NCBI GenBank assembly: GCA_036571765.1
Contig: BROE01000024.1
Location: 3,785,722 to 3,849,721, forward strand
Source of the DNA: Plecoglossus altivelis
Lineage: Eukaryota; Chordata; Actinopteri; Osmeriformes; Plecoglossidae
Reading direction: 5' to 3'
DNA: 64,000 nt
Shown here: piece by piece, positions 25,726-38,627 of the stretch
Layout of the letters: every line of letters begins with the position of its first letter
Numbering within the stretch: the first letter of the stretch is position 1
Position numbers and translations under genes: made by a program
Notes under the pieces: generated by a model
Databases searched by the model: none
What the model saw: only the letters and a program-made list of their open reading frames with translations
Told to the model about the DNA's origin: nothing

Positions 25726-28700
25726 ACTCGCACAGAATGACTCCGTCCTTCAGCCCTTTCTGGAAGCTGTCTCCGATAGCCATCCCCGTCACCTCCTCTA
25801 TCCAGAACCTCAGCTCCTCCTCCTTCTGCATGTCATACTTCTGAGCGATCTGAGAACATACCGGAACATCCGTCAAACTCCCCCACAATCAGAAGCATAC
25901 GTTTTGTTTTCAAGTGTGGGTGGAACATCTTTTATGTTCGATAAACCAAGGATGTGAAATCTAATTTATCTTCATCATCTTTTTTTAAAAGTATATCAAG
26001 TGTGTGGGGGCAGTCTCATTTGCCACATCTCCATTGTTCTGAATCTCCTCTGATCTACATCGGCAGCACTGTTCAAGTTCACATCATCAGGATGGTTGAG
26101 TTTCCATCACCAAATAATTCATGGATTAGAAACGTGAGGTAAAACCAAAAGTTGGAGCGATCAAAACGTTAATGTTGACTGACGGCCCAGCCTTTGGTCC
26201 CGCTGGTTGCACGTTGTGACTAACAACAAACGTCCTTTAGTGAGCCACCTTTCATTTTCCCCAACTAGCTTTTAATTAGTCTACAGTGTGAGCTAGTTAC
26301 AGGTCACAGGGATGACTCGGGATCCTCAGGGAACACATTCAAACAGGGGACAGACTCAGACATGATGAAACGACGGCAGTGAAATAACAACTGAGGAGAG
26401 CAAGCAGTCGCGACCTTTGAACTTCACACGTCGTACCCCCCTACCGAGTAAGGACTTTAGATGTTTTCATGGTCTGTGTAGGGACCACTATACTGTATGA
26501 CTGTAGTTTACTGTTCATAAAGTAGACACAAAAGACTCAAGCAAAACAGGAACAGATCTCCAGGGAGAGTATGTTGCCTGAGGCAGGTTTTCTTTATTTT
26601 TAGAACACGTAAACCAGCAGAGTTCAGTACAGCTCCAGTTATCGGTGATACAGTTATTAAAACAGATCTATTCCTGTCTAGCCGACGACAACAAGGGCAG
26701 ACTGCGTCTTCGGTGTCAGTGATGTACTGCAGATGTGACGCCCTCTCCACCTCAGAGACGGTTAAGTTGAAGCAGGTGCGAACATGAAGCCATCCGAGCG
26801 TCGTGTTAGATTGTATCCACATTCTTTAAGACAGATTTTTCGCCCGTTTGTGAGCCGCAAGATCCTCGGTCAAATACGGGAGGTTAAGACACCTTTAAAT
26901 CCGCAGCCCGATCACGTCGACAGGCATCCGTTTCTACGGTGACTTGGCTGTAGACAGCGCAGCCACGGAAATGTTAGAGGAAGTAAGATGTGTCTTATTG
27001 TGTGTGTTACCACTATTATAAATGTGATGGTCTTAAAAACAAACGCTTGTCATATCATGTGTTGTGAGAAAGCCGTCAATACACACCTAAACATTGCTTG
27101 CTCTAGCCCTACACAAGAGGACCAGTAACACCATCTCACACGTCTCAACATCCTCTGCGTGAACACCAAAATGGTCTTTCACAATGCTACAAATCCATTC
27201 CCCGCTTCCTTACGCTTGTCAGAGGACGCAGTATATCTCGCATGTGACTGGCGATCAAGCAGCTGCAAACCACCATTAGCTCATCCACTGTATACAGCTC
27301 TCCAGAACAGGCCAAGCAGTATAAACATGGGGTCTTTCACAACGATCACAGACACCCGTTCTAATCCGCAGTGGAACAAAACTCAGTTCTATTGCCCACT
27401 CTGCCAGGAAGGGAGGCCGAAACATCTGGCCTCCGCCTCTCGTCACCACAGTCCACTCCGTTTGGCTGTTTCATAACCCTGTTAAATGTGGCCTAGTTTC
27501 CTAGTCGATATATTAGCAACGTAGCATTTAGTTCGGTACTGACCGGGTGACTGTAGGCCCACTCATAAAGAAACACACATGGCTAATGATAGCCTTTTCA
27601 GAGCCTCAATGCAAGACTAAAAGCTTGAGACCCGTAAAGTTGTAGCCTATTACTATTCCCTTTTCAGCAAACAAGACCTTGTCTTAGTTTAAATGGAGTC
27701 AATCATACCCCCCCCCACACTAAAGCCTGTCAGCTGGAATGTAAAGGCAGCCACCAGTAAAAGTGCCCTCTTAAGGACTAGGTCCATTTCTCTCTGTGCA
27801 ATTTGAGGTCTGCCTCCGTGTGGGTTTTCACGGACAAAAGGACAAATCTTCAAACAAAATCTTGTAAACGGGGGGAGAAAAAAAAACACGGTGTTTGGGT
27901 TCCAAATGACGACTCGACGGTTCTGAGGCGAGTTCTGAGCGAAGTTCTGAGCGAACGTCTTCATGTGCAGAGGGGAGCTTGAAAAGCACTATCATTTCAG
28001 AATTAATCAGAGGCCTCTTCTGCAGCTACTGCATGAGACCTTCAGCTGGGAGGAACCACCCCTGCAGAAAGCCCTCGGCTGATTAGAGAGGAGAGATTCG
28101 GTTCGCTCTCCTCACCTCTCCCGGCAGTTATTCAGGGAAGATTGCCAAGTGCTGTCCCAGAAAAGGGATCCAGTTTTCACCTCCTCTTGGTGGAATTGTT
28201 AAAGTGAGCTTCAGGAGGAAAAATCTGGAAGGCAATGGAACCCCAGTGGAATGAAACCCCAGACAATCCCCTCCCCAGAACAAACTGAAACACATCTGGA
28301 CAGAAGGCGTTTGAGAGAGGGGCCTTAAAATGTAACTACATTCAAAAAGAAACTACACAACTGTCCAGAGGCACATTTTCAAATCAATACCACATGAAGA
28401 ATGCGGTATCCTTTTAAGTTTCCCAATTTCAAAAAGCAAACCAAAAGAATCTATTTTTGTCATCAGTTATGTTGTGTGCAAGACAATGTCCATGAAGAAA
28501 CCTCCTGAAACTGGATCAACATATTGAACTGTGACTGTTGAACTAAAACTGAATTCAACCCCCATGTTGATGAACCATTTGCTCAATCATACACATGACC
28601 AAGTATTGAACCAAACCTGAGTAAATATTCCAGCTGGTACTCATTAATATTTAACTACCAGATTGTCCTGAAAATGTTTAACAAACCACGATGTGAATGA

Positions 28701-31700
28701 AGCGACTAATGGTATAGGTTAATGCATGTTTAACAAGGAATATCAAGCTATATTTATCTCCAATAAGATTCGGAATTAAAGCAAAAAATGATCTAAGAGA
28801 TATGAAAATGTGGATCCATCTACAAAATGTAAATGATCAACTAAACTAGACAGACTGAAAGGTTTTGATTTGAAGTCAGCCTGAATGCCTTGCCTTGCCT
28901 CCTCCTAAACAGTAAACAACAGACATGTCTGAACAGTAGGTCAGTCTCAGTCTTTCTCACATGCCGTCAACGGTAACATGGGCGATGACGTCAACGTTTG
29001 TCAGTTTCCTGGTTTCCATCAACAAGGACTAAATAAATACAGAACAGGGTAGAGATAAAAAGGAGGAAAACAACCTTTCCTGTTCATCCAAACCTGGCAA
29101 GCCTTGGCATTACCATGACAACATGCTGTGCTGTAACCGGGGGGGGGGGGCGGAATACCCACGGGTTACACTGCAGGGTAACATTCCAACCCTTCCCACC
29201 TCCCTCTCCCAATCTGTGAGGGCATGGTGCTAAAAACAACGGAATAATATCCGCTTCGGATACCTGTGGTTCCGGCTCGGACCACTTCTTGGTCTACCCT
29301 TGTTCTGGTCAACCAGGGGCCTGTCTTATAAAGCGAGTTTACCGAATAAACCGGGCTTATGCAAGTTATCCTCCCTGACACAAGCATGTCTTATTTTATA
29401 CGTTTGCTTCAAGGAACAGGCCCCCAAGACTAGGACATGTCCTGCTTTCCATCAACAAGAGCATCACAGAACTGGAGAGGAGATATGAACAGGCCCCAGT
29501 CTCCACCAGCAGAGCATCAGAAGCCATCTGGAAAACAGCCACTAACCTTTCAACAGGGACCTGTATTCATTTAAACATAGAGAGGACAACATCCAGACTC
29601 ATTCAACTCAACACGTTTCTTTGATTTGTTTAACTAATACAAGCGCCAGACAAGAGAAATGAGACAAGGCAACATGAGTAGTTTGGTTAAAAACCACCAG
29701 TTCTAAATGATGGTTTGGGATATGCCTGGTAGGACAGCAAAACCAAAATGACCAGCATTTAAATCTGGAGGTGACAGACCTTTTGCTTCCCTCTATCTAA
29801 GTTCATGGAACTCAGCTTGCAAAACAAGTCATGTATTATGTACTATACAAATCATATCTCACAAAAAAGGGAGATTGTGTGGTTCACCTCAGATAAATTA
29901 AAGAGTTTTGTCCTGTCCCATTTATGAACTAAAAATACTGCACCAACACACCAGAGACAAACAAATCAACTTATTTTTTAGTCTTTAAAACTTTATCAAT
30001 CGTCAACTAACCCACCAAAGACAAACCACTCTGTAATGGTGACAAACTGAACAAGTCTAATCAATAGGCCTAGGTTCCATCTCTTTCAGAAATTGACTTT
30101 GGTCCATTTTTAACAGTTGAAGCAATTAGGGAGAAAAACGTATTTCATGTCTGAATTTTCAATACGCGAATATAATACTAGTTAATAACCTAATGATTTG
30201 GGCTACATCAAAATACAGGTGCCCATGATTGATTAATACTTGTAGATTTCCTCCAAATCTTCCATCCAATCCAAAAGAAAGAAGACAGAATTTCTATGAC
30301 ACAGACAATTGGAGAGTCTTTGAATACAGTCATGGCATTCTGACTCAACAACTATCTGGCCAAACAAAAGGTCACTAGATCCAGCTACGTAACTAGCAAT
30401 ACCATAGGAGGAAACAGAGGTAAATGAATGAGTCGCCTTTAAGTACATGACCCATGCATGACCCATAATGCCCTGGTAAAAAGGTATGTTTTAAGGCTAA
30501 GGGTGAATCCTGTCGTCGGTGGAAACAGAAATGACAAAACAAGGAAACGTATCAGTCAGCATTTAGCAAGACCGACGTGACCCTGGCATCTACGAATCCA
30601 ATCTGACTGGAATGTCAACATTTCACCCCGTCTCAAGGTGTAAACATTCTGCTGTTCCTTGGAATCTTATTCAACCAAGTACACCTCGGCCAAAATGAAC
30701 AAATAGATCATGTTAGGAAACAGCCATGAGTGTACTTGACAGACAGGTTCTGGTCATCTTAAAGAGGCTAACAAGTATGTACATAGGAATTGAAGCTGCT
30801 TTCCATTACTCTTGTCAGAAACCACTGAATTTATAATCACCGGACTGCCAATACTGCCTGTGGCTTGGCAGTCATTCTGGAAAATAGCTGAGAGCATACA
30901 CACATTGGAAGCAGAGATAATATTTAAATTGTTCATGTGTTTTTGTGGCTTGGTGAAGAACAAGCGGATCCATCTGACCTCGCTCTGACACAGTACCTTA
31001 CCGAGGTCGTCTCATACTCAAAACTGAGGGAAAATACACTAGTAAACCATCGCAAACAGGACTGAAACAGTGACAAAAACAGGAGATATGACTCACTAAT
31101 GTCACAGCTTGAGTCACTGACTGACTGGACCTGAGAGCCAAACATCAGTTCTCTGAGGATGGACTGGTTTGCCCACCTCCAGACAAAACAGGCTTAATGA
31201 CTACATTTGAACTATCCATGGCTGGATATCTAGTGAAGGTACAGTGTGACGTCTGGGGATGGAGATCAGGCATGGATGGAAAGCAGGGACGGAAGGGTCC
31301 AGGTGGCAGGGGGACACACCTATGGGACAGGGGGTGGAGGGGGTGGGGGCAGGAGAGGGACTTGCAGAGAGAATTCTCGGCATCTGTGCTATGCCATTTG
31401 AAACAGCATGGTGCAAATGCCACACATTATAGAAACCTGCAACATGACGTAACGTCAGGTTCTGGCATTTGACAAATTGAGAAGTTCCGTGACTTCTTGT
31501 CACAGGAGTCCTAATGTTAAAAGTGATCGAAGTCCAAATGAAAAGGTGAATGTTTAAAAACGGCTATAGAAAATCCATCAAAATACATTAAACTGCTGCC
31601 AAGTAGGATAGGCTATAATGTTTTCATTCTACCTATTCGTTTATAAATTCAAAATGAGACTGGGCATTGTTAACAACAACAGCAATAGCAATAACAACAA

Positions 31701-32770
31701 CAAAAACAACAACAACAAACTGTAAACACGGCATGTCGTCAGTGGTTAATTTGGGGTAAAACGCCATGTGGTCACTAGTCACAGACAATTTAAAATGATC
31801 CTGGTACCAAACTTTTCTCAAAGGGGCAGCGATGATCTCATGATTTTCCATCGAAGAGGAGTCCGTTTAGAGCCAAAGATAACCTTATCACGTAGTCACC
31901 CCAAACCCACCCACATAAATGTTTGTTATTTGCTTCCAACCCCATCCACATTTAACCGCCCTACCCCCCACCCCAGAACATCTTGTGTTGCATGTAGTTC
32001 TTTACTTTTTAAACTTTCAAACGTGATACTTGCTGTTTATTCGACGCAAAAGACAATCAGCTTCTCCTCAATAAAGCCAAAATCTATAAGTGGGGGACAA
32101 GCGTCGTCAAGCGGGCTCCTCCCAGCTGTATGAACAATGGGTTGGACTTGGCTTTCATTTCATCCCATTTTTCTTTATCTTCAGAACATTATAGAATACA
32201 ATAATCTCAAACTTCATTGCCATAAAATTGTTCCAGCGTTGCTTATTTGACTTTTAATAATAACGGGTTTCATTGCACTTCTCAACCTATCGGCAACAGA
32301 AAAGTCCATCTCTGGACTTGGTAGCAGCCAACAAATAGTGGTTTTAAGATGTGTAGCCTAAACACTTAATCAGTACGAAAGTGGTGAGGGTTAGTACAAA
32401 AAACAATATCTGCGTCTCCTCAAATGTCGAAAAACCTTCAGAGTGGGCAATCAAACGACATAATTTTTTCAAGAAATTGCCAATTGAGAAACCTGGACAG
32501 AATCACATCTAATGGGACACCGTATACCTCGTATACTTTGCCTTGACCCGTCTTAACTAATTTGCAACATTAAACCTTACAAAAAACAAACCGCACTTAC
32601 ATCAACTATCTTGATTGTTGCTCGCAGTTAACTTACATGTGATTGATAATGCACATTATATATGTTTAACAATTAAAACAACACATTCTTAAACAATGGA
32701 CTAGTATACTCACTTTACTTTTCACCTCAGCCGATAATCCGTAGGCAGGTCCCTTATTGAATTGAGTCAT
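23711..32770 (-). CDS. cnn3: Calponin 3 (acidic calponin)
   Basis: Calponin 3 is an actin-binding cytoskeletal protein. Seven exons lie at 32770-32714, 25849-25728, 25372-25306, 25029-24892, 24750-24634, 24536-24390 and 24052-23711. All junctions are GT-AG and in phase, and 990 nt give 329 aa, the same length as human CNN3. It begins MTQFNKGPAYGLSAEVKSK. A calponin-homology domain (about residues 26-130) contains LRFWIEEVTG, GLKDGVILCELINKLQPG and NIFEANDLFE-type sequence. Three calponin repeats start near residues 164, 204 and 243, each with a (G/S)LQMGTNK core. The C-terminus is the acidic tail (GSEISDSDYQAEIQEDEYQG ... DQGIDY) that separates CNN3 from CNN1 and CNN2. Intron 1 is 6.9 kb. The donor of exon 2 is followed at once by a TG repeat. 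Identification is very secure; whether it is the a or b teleost paralogue cannot be told. Confidence 0.97.
25493..25512. repeat. CA microsatellite in cnn3 intron 2
   Basis: A short pure (AC)n run between cnn3 exons 2 and 3. Confidence 0.85.
25688..25723. repeat. CA microsatellite abutting the cnn3 exon 2 donor
   Basis: (CA)n on the plus strand, read as (TG)n in the transcript. It begins right after GTAAGTG of the 5' splice site, so the repeat occupies the first 35-40 intronic bases. Confidence 0.9.
25870..32700. other. First intron of cnn3, no other gene seen
   Basis: The 6.9 kb intron contains poly-G near 29139-29151 and an AAC trinucleotide-rich patch at 31667-31719. No recognisable nested gene. 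First introns of calponin genes often hold enhancers, but nothing specific can be supported here. Confidence 0.45.
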
Positions 32771-33024
32771 TTTGCGTCTTCAAATTAAAACCAAAGTCAA
32801 TCCCAATGAAGCTACAGTGTAGCAAAAAGAAATCCTGAGTAAGTTTGTTTCAGACAAGCCTCCTGTATGTTTCCTTTTCAGACCGTCCAAATGGGAGTTA
32901 AAATCCGTGCGTGTGTGTGAGAGAAGGTACAAGAGAGCAGTGGCGAAGCAAGCTCGGAAACTTCTCGCTTCACTTCCCAATTTTTGTGCAGAAAAAAAAG
33001 TGCAAAACGATTGAGTCTTTTGAA

Positions 33025-33029
33025 CCAAT
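33025..33029. promoter_or_regulatory. CCAAT element in the presumed cnn3 promoter
   Basis: A CCAATCAG motif lies about 255 bp upstream of the cnn3 start codon, inverted relative to the gene. Position and sequence fit an NF-Y site, but the transcription start is not known. Confidence 0.3.
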
Positions 33030-33099
33030 CAGAAGCGCCGGTTTCACATTCCCTGTCTCCATTCTCCCCTTTATGCCTAAATCTGGACTCTAGTTAAAT

Positions 33100-35200
33100 A
33101 AATAATTACAACACCAATCTGGTATTTAATTCATTATATTTTTTTGATAGGAAAAAAGACATAAAATCACGACTACATTAATATTAGCAGAGAATGCAGA
33201 CAAGTTGAACTCCTGTTTATGAGTCTGAATGAATCAGAGCTGGGCCATGTGCCATGTACTAAGTCGGCCCATATGATGCGTACACTAAAGGTGCAGTCTT
33301 CAGTGGAGTTCATTGTCTCCTTGGCTCCCAATCCAAGTTTAAAGTGAAGTGGGGGAAAGTACAAAAAACTACAGATAGTTTACTTATTAACCCATTCATT
33401 CTTCTGTTGCATCCCCACATGTTTAAGTTTAGCTATACAGTGTGCATTGTGAGTCTTCCATTGTTTATAAAAAGTTAAATCAAATGTGTTTGTACAGGCC
33501 TTTTTTTGCTGAAAGCATTGTTATGGATGGCTTCACCTACCCACAGAACCGCCCCAACCTGGACCCTTAAGAGCAGGAAAAAGTCCTAGATAAAATCACT
33601 ACAGAAGAAAAAATCAAACATTTGCTGGAATTCAGTAAGGGATCCCCTGCTCCAGAAACGATTGCTGAGAGAGGTGAAAGAGAAGCAGTTTATTGTTCAC
33701 TGCAAAAGTTTAAAACTAGCTTCAGGTCATGCCGTCTCCAGGTGCAATTACTCACTCATTTGCTACGTCAACGTGTTAAGAAGGTTCAGTCGGCAAGGTC
33801 AGCGTGAGTAATATCGTGCGTGTGCGAGCGTCCATGTGCGACATGGGAGCAAGTATTGGATACTGTCTTATTTTTTTATGGACTCTGATATCAAAGATAT
33901 CACCTGATATAAAGATATGATCTTTCTTGGTATCGATTGCGTGAGGCAGACGTGGCTCACAAGGAAGCTATCTGAGATCTACCTGAAGACATTCTTCTTG
34001 CTCACGTCTAGCCACTTGACTCATCAAGAATCACTGACGGCCCATCGTCGAATGGTTTACGAGCCCTCGTCTAGGAGCTGTCTGTCTTCTCCCGGTTTCA
34101 CGTGATGCTCAGCACTTCTCACAGCCCTGAAACTCCGTGATCAAATCTCTGACCGCACATACAGACACGAACAGCCACCTTCCTTTAAAATATCGGGCTA
34201 GGGCTCCTTGTTTCATTCCCTCCGACTTGATACCTCACGATTGCCAAAAACAATATAGGTTTGCCAGGAGAAACAGATGTGGTGTATTTGCAGGGAGATT
34301 TGTGTGTCTGTGGGTTCTAGCGGTGGGTTTTGAGTGCGGGGTCTCTGGGAGTGGGTGCTGGGATGGTGGAAGTCTGGGAAACAACTTGCTGCTACAGTCC
34401 TGTGGGTGGAGTATCATGTGCTCGCTAGGATGGCCTTGTTCTATTCTGCAGCGTCGGCAATGTCCTCGCTACGCACACAGGACACGACCTCCCTAAACCT
34501 GCATCTGATCATGTATGTTTCCTGTTACACGTCCACATGCATAAGCTTTGACGTGTGATCTAATCTGCTAAAGTATCGAATGCTGATCCAGCATAGGTTC
34601 CTTCAGTACTTTCAATTTTGTTCTTCTCATATTGCCATGCACAGATAACAACTTCTGTATGAATAGCTTACATTTCAGCATTAAAAAAGTCTCCTTCTGT
34701 TCCCTATTTTGATGGTGTAAAACAAACTCGTCTTCAGAGCAGTGCTGTTGCTGTGAAGCCGACTCCATCCAGGAACAGGAAAGCCTCCACAATGGAAAGA
34801 CCAACACAAGACACCACACAGCACCACAGCCCCAAACACAATCACACAATCTGTTTACAAAGCGTACACACAAACGACTGAGCGTGAACGTCTCAAAGGG
34901 GGGAGGGCGCCCACTGATATTGATATTAACATTCGGGGATGCATTTTGTACCACAAACGTGCCGGTACATTTCCGAGGAATTACCCCGTTCCGACTTTGA
35001 TACATCAGGATTTCACCAGACCGAAGCAACCCGACTTCACGTAAGCACACAAAAATGCTTTTAATTTGCACTTTCTGCCACAAGAGACAGAGAGGGGGGT
35101 TATTACAGGCAGTTGTACAAGTACTCGGCAGGCAGTGTGGGTGGGATGAAATGTTATGTTTCCACGACACTCAAGAACAGGGCTTTTTCGCATTCAACAG
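33100..35200. other. Region between cnn3 and the alg14 3' UTR
   Basis: No gene is recognised. A 200-codon open frame on the minus strand (34568-35170) has no known motif and lies where the alg14 3' UTR or flank should be. ATTAAA on the minus strand near 35204-35209 is a possible alg14 polyadenylation signal, about 510 bases past its stop. Confidence 0.4.
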
Positions 35201-35719
35201 AATGTTTAATTAAATGTACAGTGAAACCTTTCATAGCGTGAAGCACTGTGCTGACTGACTGCTGAGAGGATGTGAGGCGATCATGTGCCATCTCGCCTCC
35301 TTGTCATCACGGCGTTCTTCTCCAACAATGGCGGTTGTCAGGTTTTTTAAGAAAGCGTGACAGTTGAGCTCTTCTTCCCGTTTTTACTGTCACCATCATG
35401 TTGGGTTCTTCGCCACGGTTCTATTAAGAAACCAGAAAGTCCAGGGTAATCTGTCCCGTCGAGTCAACGCTTCTTTAACACCTCAGGACAGCACCCCTGA
35501 CAGCATGAGATTCCTTGTATTCCTTCACTTTTGTACTTCTGGGGATTAACCGCATACTGTTATGGATAAACATACTAGACCAGGCCTCAATCTTAAAGCA
35601 CTGACAGGTAACCTGTCTTTTGATTTCGTTTTTGTGTCTGTAGAAAAACGTACGTTCCTCTTTCAAGCATAACTGAAACAATAGCGGCTTTCAAGAAGTC
35701 GCAGTCTTTGGTTCGCAGC

Positions 35720-36347
35720 TTAGACTATCCGTCCCAGGTAGATGGCTTTGGGGTATTTGTCCCTCAAGGTCGACCACTGCACGAAGAAGTAGTCGGAGAG
35801 AGGGTAGAGGATCTTTCCAGAAAGCGACAGGTTCTCTACTCTGCAGATGCTCTCCACGTAGACAATCACAACCTTCTTCAATCCCACAATTCCTAGCAGG
35901 AGTCCTGCCAGACACACGGGGACACAGGTACCAGGACCGTTGCACAGCACCTGAAAAATACATATACACAAACACACACACACACACACACAGAGATGAG
36001 TACATACACAGACAGCAGCCTGATACTATTAGTAAAAAATAAAAGCCAGCAAGTTGGCCCTACAGTCTCTCTCAGAGAAAAGGAATGTGCTGAACTCCAC
36101 TGGCCCTGAAAGCAGTGTGACGTGAGGGAGGAGACCAGAGAGAAGTCCAGACTGAGAAGGGGAATGAGAGAGGTAGAGAAATGCCCCAGCAGGACAGAGA
36201 TGAGAAGGAAAGGGGAAAGTACAGATTACAGACAGGGAAAGCAAGGCTTGTGGAGAGAGGGAGGGAGGAAGAGAGGGAGGATAGAGATGAGAGACAAACA
36301 GAGCCAGATAGAGACAAAGAGAGAGACAGAGAGAGACAGAGAGAGAC

Positions 36348-36391
<44 letters not shown>

Positions 36392-38585
36392 AGGCTACAC
36401 GCCTCGCAGGCACCAGGAGAGTTGGGGAGCAGGGTTCTAAGTAGACAGACAGTCTGCAGTGAAGAGGCTGGGCCTCGGGGTCTGGAGAACACATCACTGA
36501 GAACCCTGAGCACAGACAGTCTGGGCATGTCCACCCAGTCTGTAATATTCTCTCCAAAAACCATGGCATGAGCACCTGGCAAAGTACCCCAGTTTATCAG
36601 ACAACAGTCTGCGGTGTTTCTAGCATTACATACAGTACAAGCATTCAACACTTTCCAAATCATGAATAAAAGCAGGATTGGTGTTTGTGAGGCATGGAAA
36701 ACACATAACAGTACAAACTGTACATTCAAGAACGGGGCACACTAGGTTTTGAAGCTGTGCTGTCATGGTAGCAGACATGACCTTCAACCAAGGGGGAAAA
36801 GATGACTCTAGTGTAAAATGTTGTAGCTTTAATCCTTGTGTTGTCTTCAGGGGCCACAATGACCTGTCGATATGCTTAAAGCACACTCACACACACCCCA
36901 CGATGACACATTTAGATGTGCTTGATTGAACTCAGACAAAACCAAATCTTCCGGGTTCATGCGCAGCATGGCTGTTCCATTTCGGTGCTCAACAGGGTAA
37001 AAATGTCATTACCTGCTTCATTTCAGGGTTGAAGGTGGGGCCTTTGAGACCCTAGGGACAGGGGGAGTGACAGAATGTGGAGAGCACAAGCCAGTAGACC
37101 CAAAAGTGTTTACTGTCTTCTAGCTCTCAGCTGTCATCACACAGGTGCGAATGGGAGATTTTGGAGTGGCAGCACTGAGTGAATCCCTGAGAATACACAT
37201 GACAATCCCTCTACTGTGCCTGCACAAAACTCTGGCTGACAGTTTCATAACAGCTGACAAGAAACCAGTGGATGTACGCCATTGAAATTGAAGATACATT
37301 TCAGCTAGAAGTGATGTCAGAGCTGAACTGTCAACCGTTGAAGCAAAAATCGCTGCTTTTCAGCGTGTTGATGTCATTGGAAATGTTAACGTGAGGCCGA
37401 CTCGAAGAGAAGAATCAGTCAGCTTGACCGTAAATGGCATCGAAATGATAATTCTCCCCTGGCGAACGAGAAGGCTTTGCTCTAAAGCCCTTCTTTTGAA
37501 GCCCTGCATTCACAAACCTGCCTAGAACATTCCTGGCATGCTTTTCACTGCCTGCAGTGTGGAGGGCAGCATTTCCAGTAAATGCCCACTGACTAGCCTG
37601 TGGATTCTTCTATTTACTGTGTGTTTACTACGCTTGAATCAGCCCGCCAGCTCTGCTGATGCCTGGAATGCCTGGACAACCGCAAGCACTAGAGTGACAC
37701 ACACACATGCGCGCGCACGCACACACACACACACACACACCCATGCATACACACACAAGCGTGCATATACACACACACATGAATGCACACACCTCATTCG
37801 AAATATCTTATCAAGTGACATTTATTATAATGATATCTATATATGATATAGCATATATCATAATATCATGACTCCAAAAGATTAGAAGGTTATTGTGATC
37901 ACCTGGGCCACCTGTGCCTCAACCAAACGTTCTGAAAAATAAATCAAACATACAGTCAAAATGTCATGCGGAACTGAAACACAATACGACACAGTCCACC
38001 GAGCGCGATCAGCCGGACAACCGTCTGTTTGCGACGGTGTGTCTGCTTGTCATCAGCCTGTCACCTGCTGACACAGTGCGGCAGGTGAGGTGAGTCACCG
38101 TTCAGACTAGACTGCAGGTTTTAGGTTAGGAAAGTCCCACACACATCCACGTGAACTCAGCCGTTACCCGCTCACACAACAGATAGCACGTCAGTAGGCT
38201 CTCCCAGTCTTAGGTGAGTCTCTGACTAATCCCACTAGACATGTTCCCACACTGGGAGATGCAGGTGTGATGCAGATAGGATGGGATTTCGAATACTGTG
38301 GCTCTAGTCATGGGAAACTACACTTCCCATTTTCAACACTGTAAAAACTGAATGACAGTTGAAGGGCTATAAAACTAAACCTTGTGAAATGCCTGATCAG
38401 TTCATCAAGACAGGTTTTTCATGAGTTAACTCTCTCTCTTTGACTGAGAGGAGGGCCTGTGTCTCTCGCTCTCTTTCTCTCTCTCCCTCTGATAGTGTGC
38501 AGCTTTCTTTTTCTGACACACGCACACTCCCACACACTCCCACACACACGCACACACGCGCACACACGCGCACACACACGCACAC

Positions 38586-38627
<42 letters not shown>

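Noticed and set aside
36072..36729. Two 167-codon Leu/Ser-rich open frames on the minus strand
   Set aside because: They are produced by the GA microsatellite and its flanks; no real motif.
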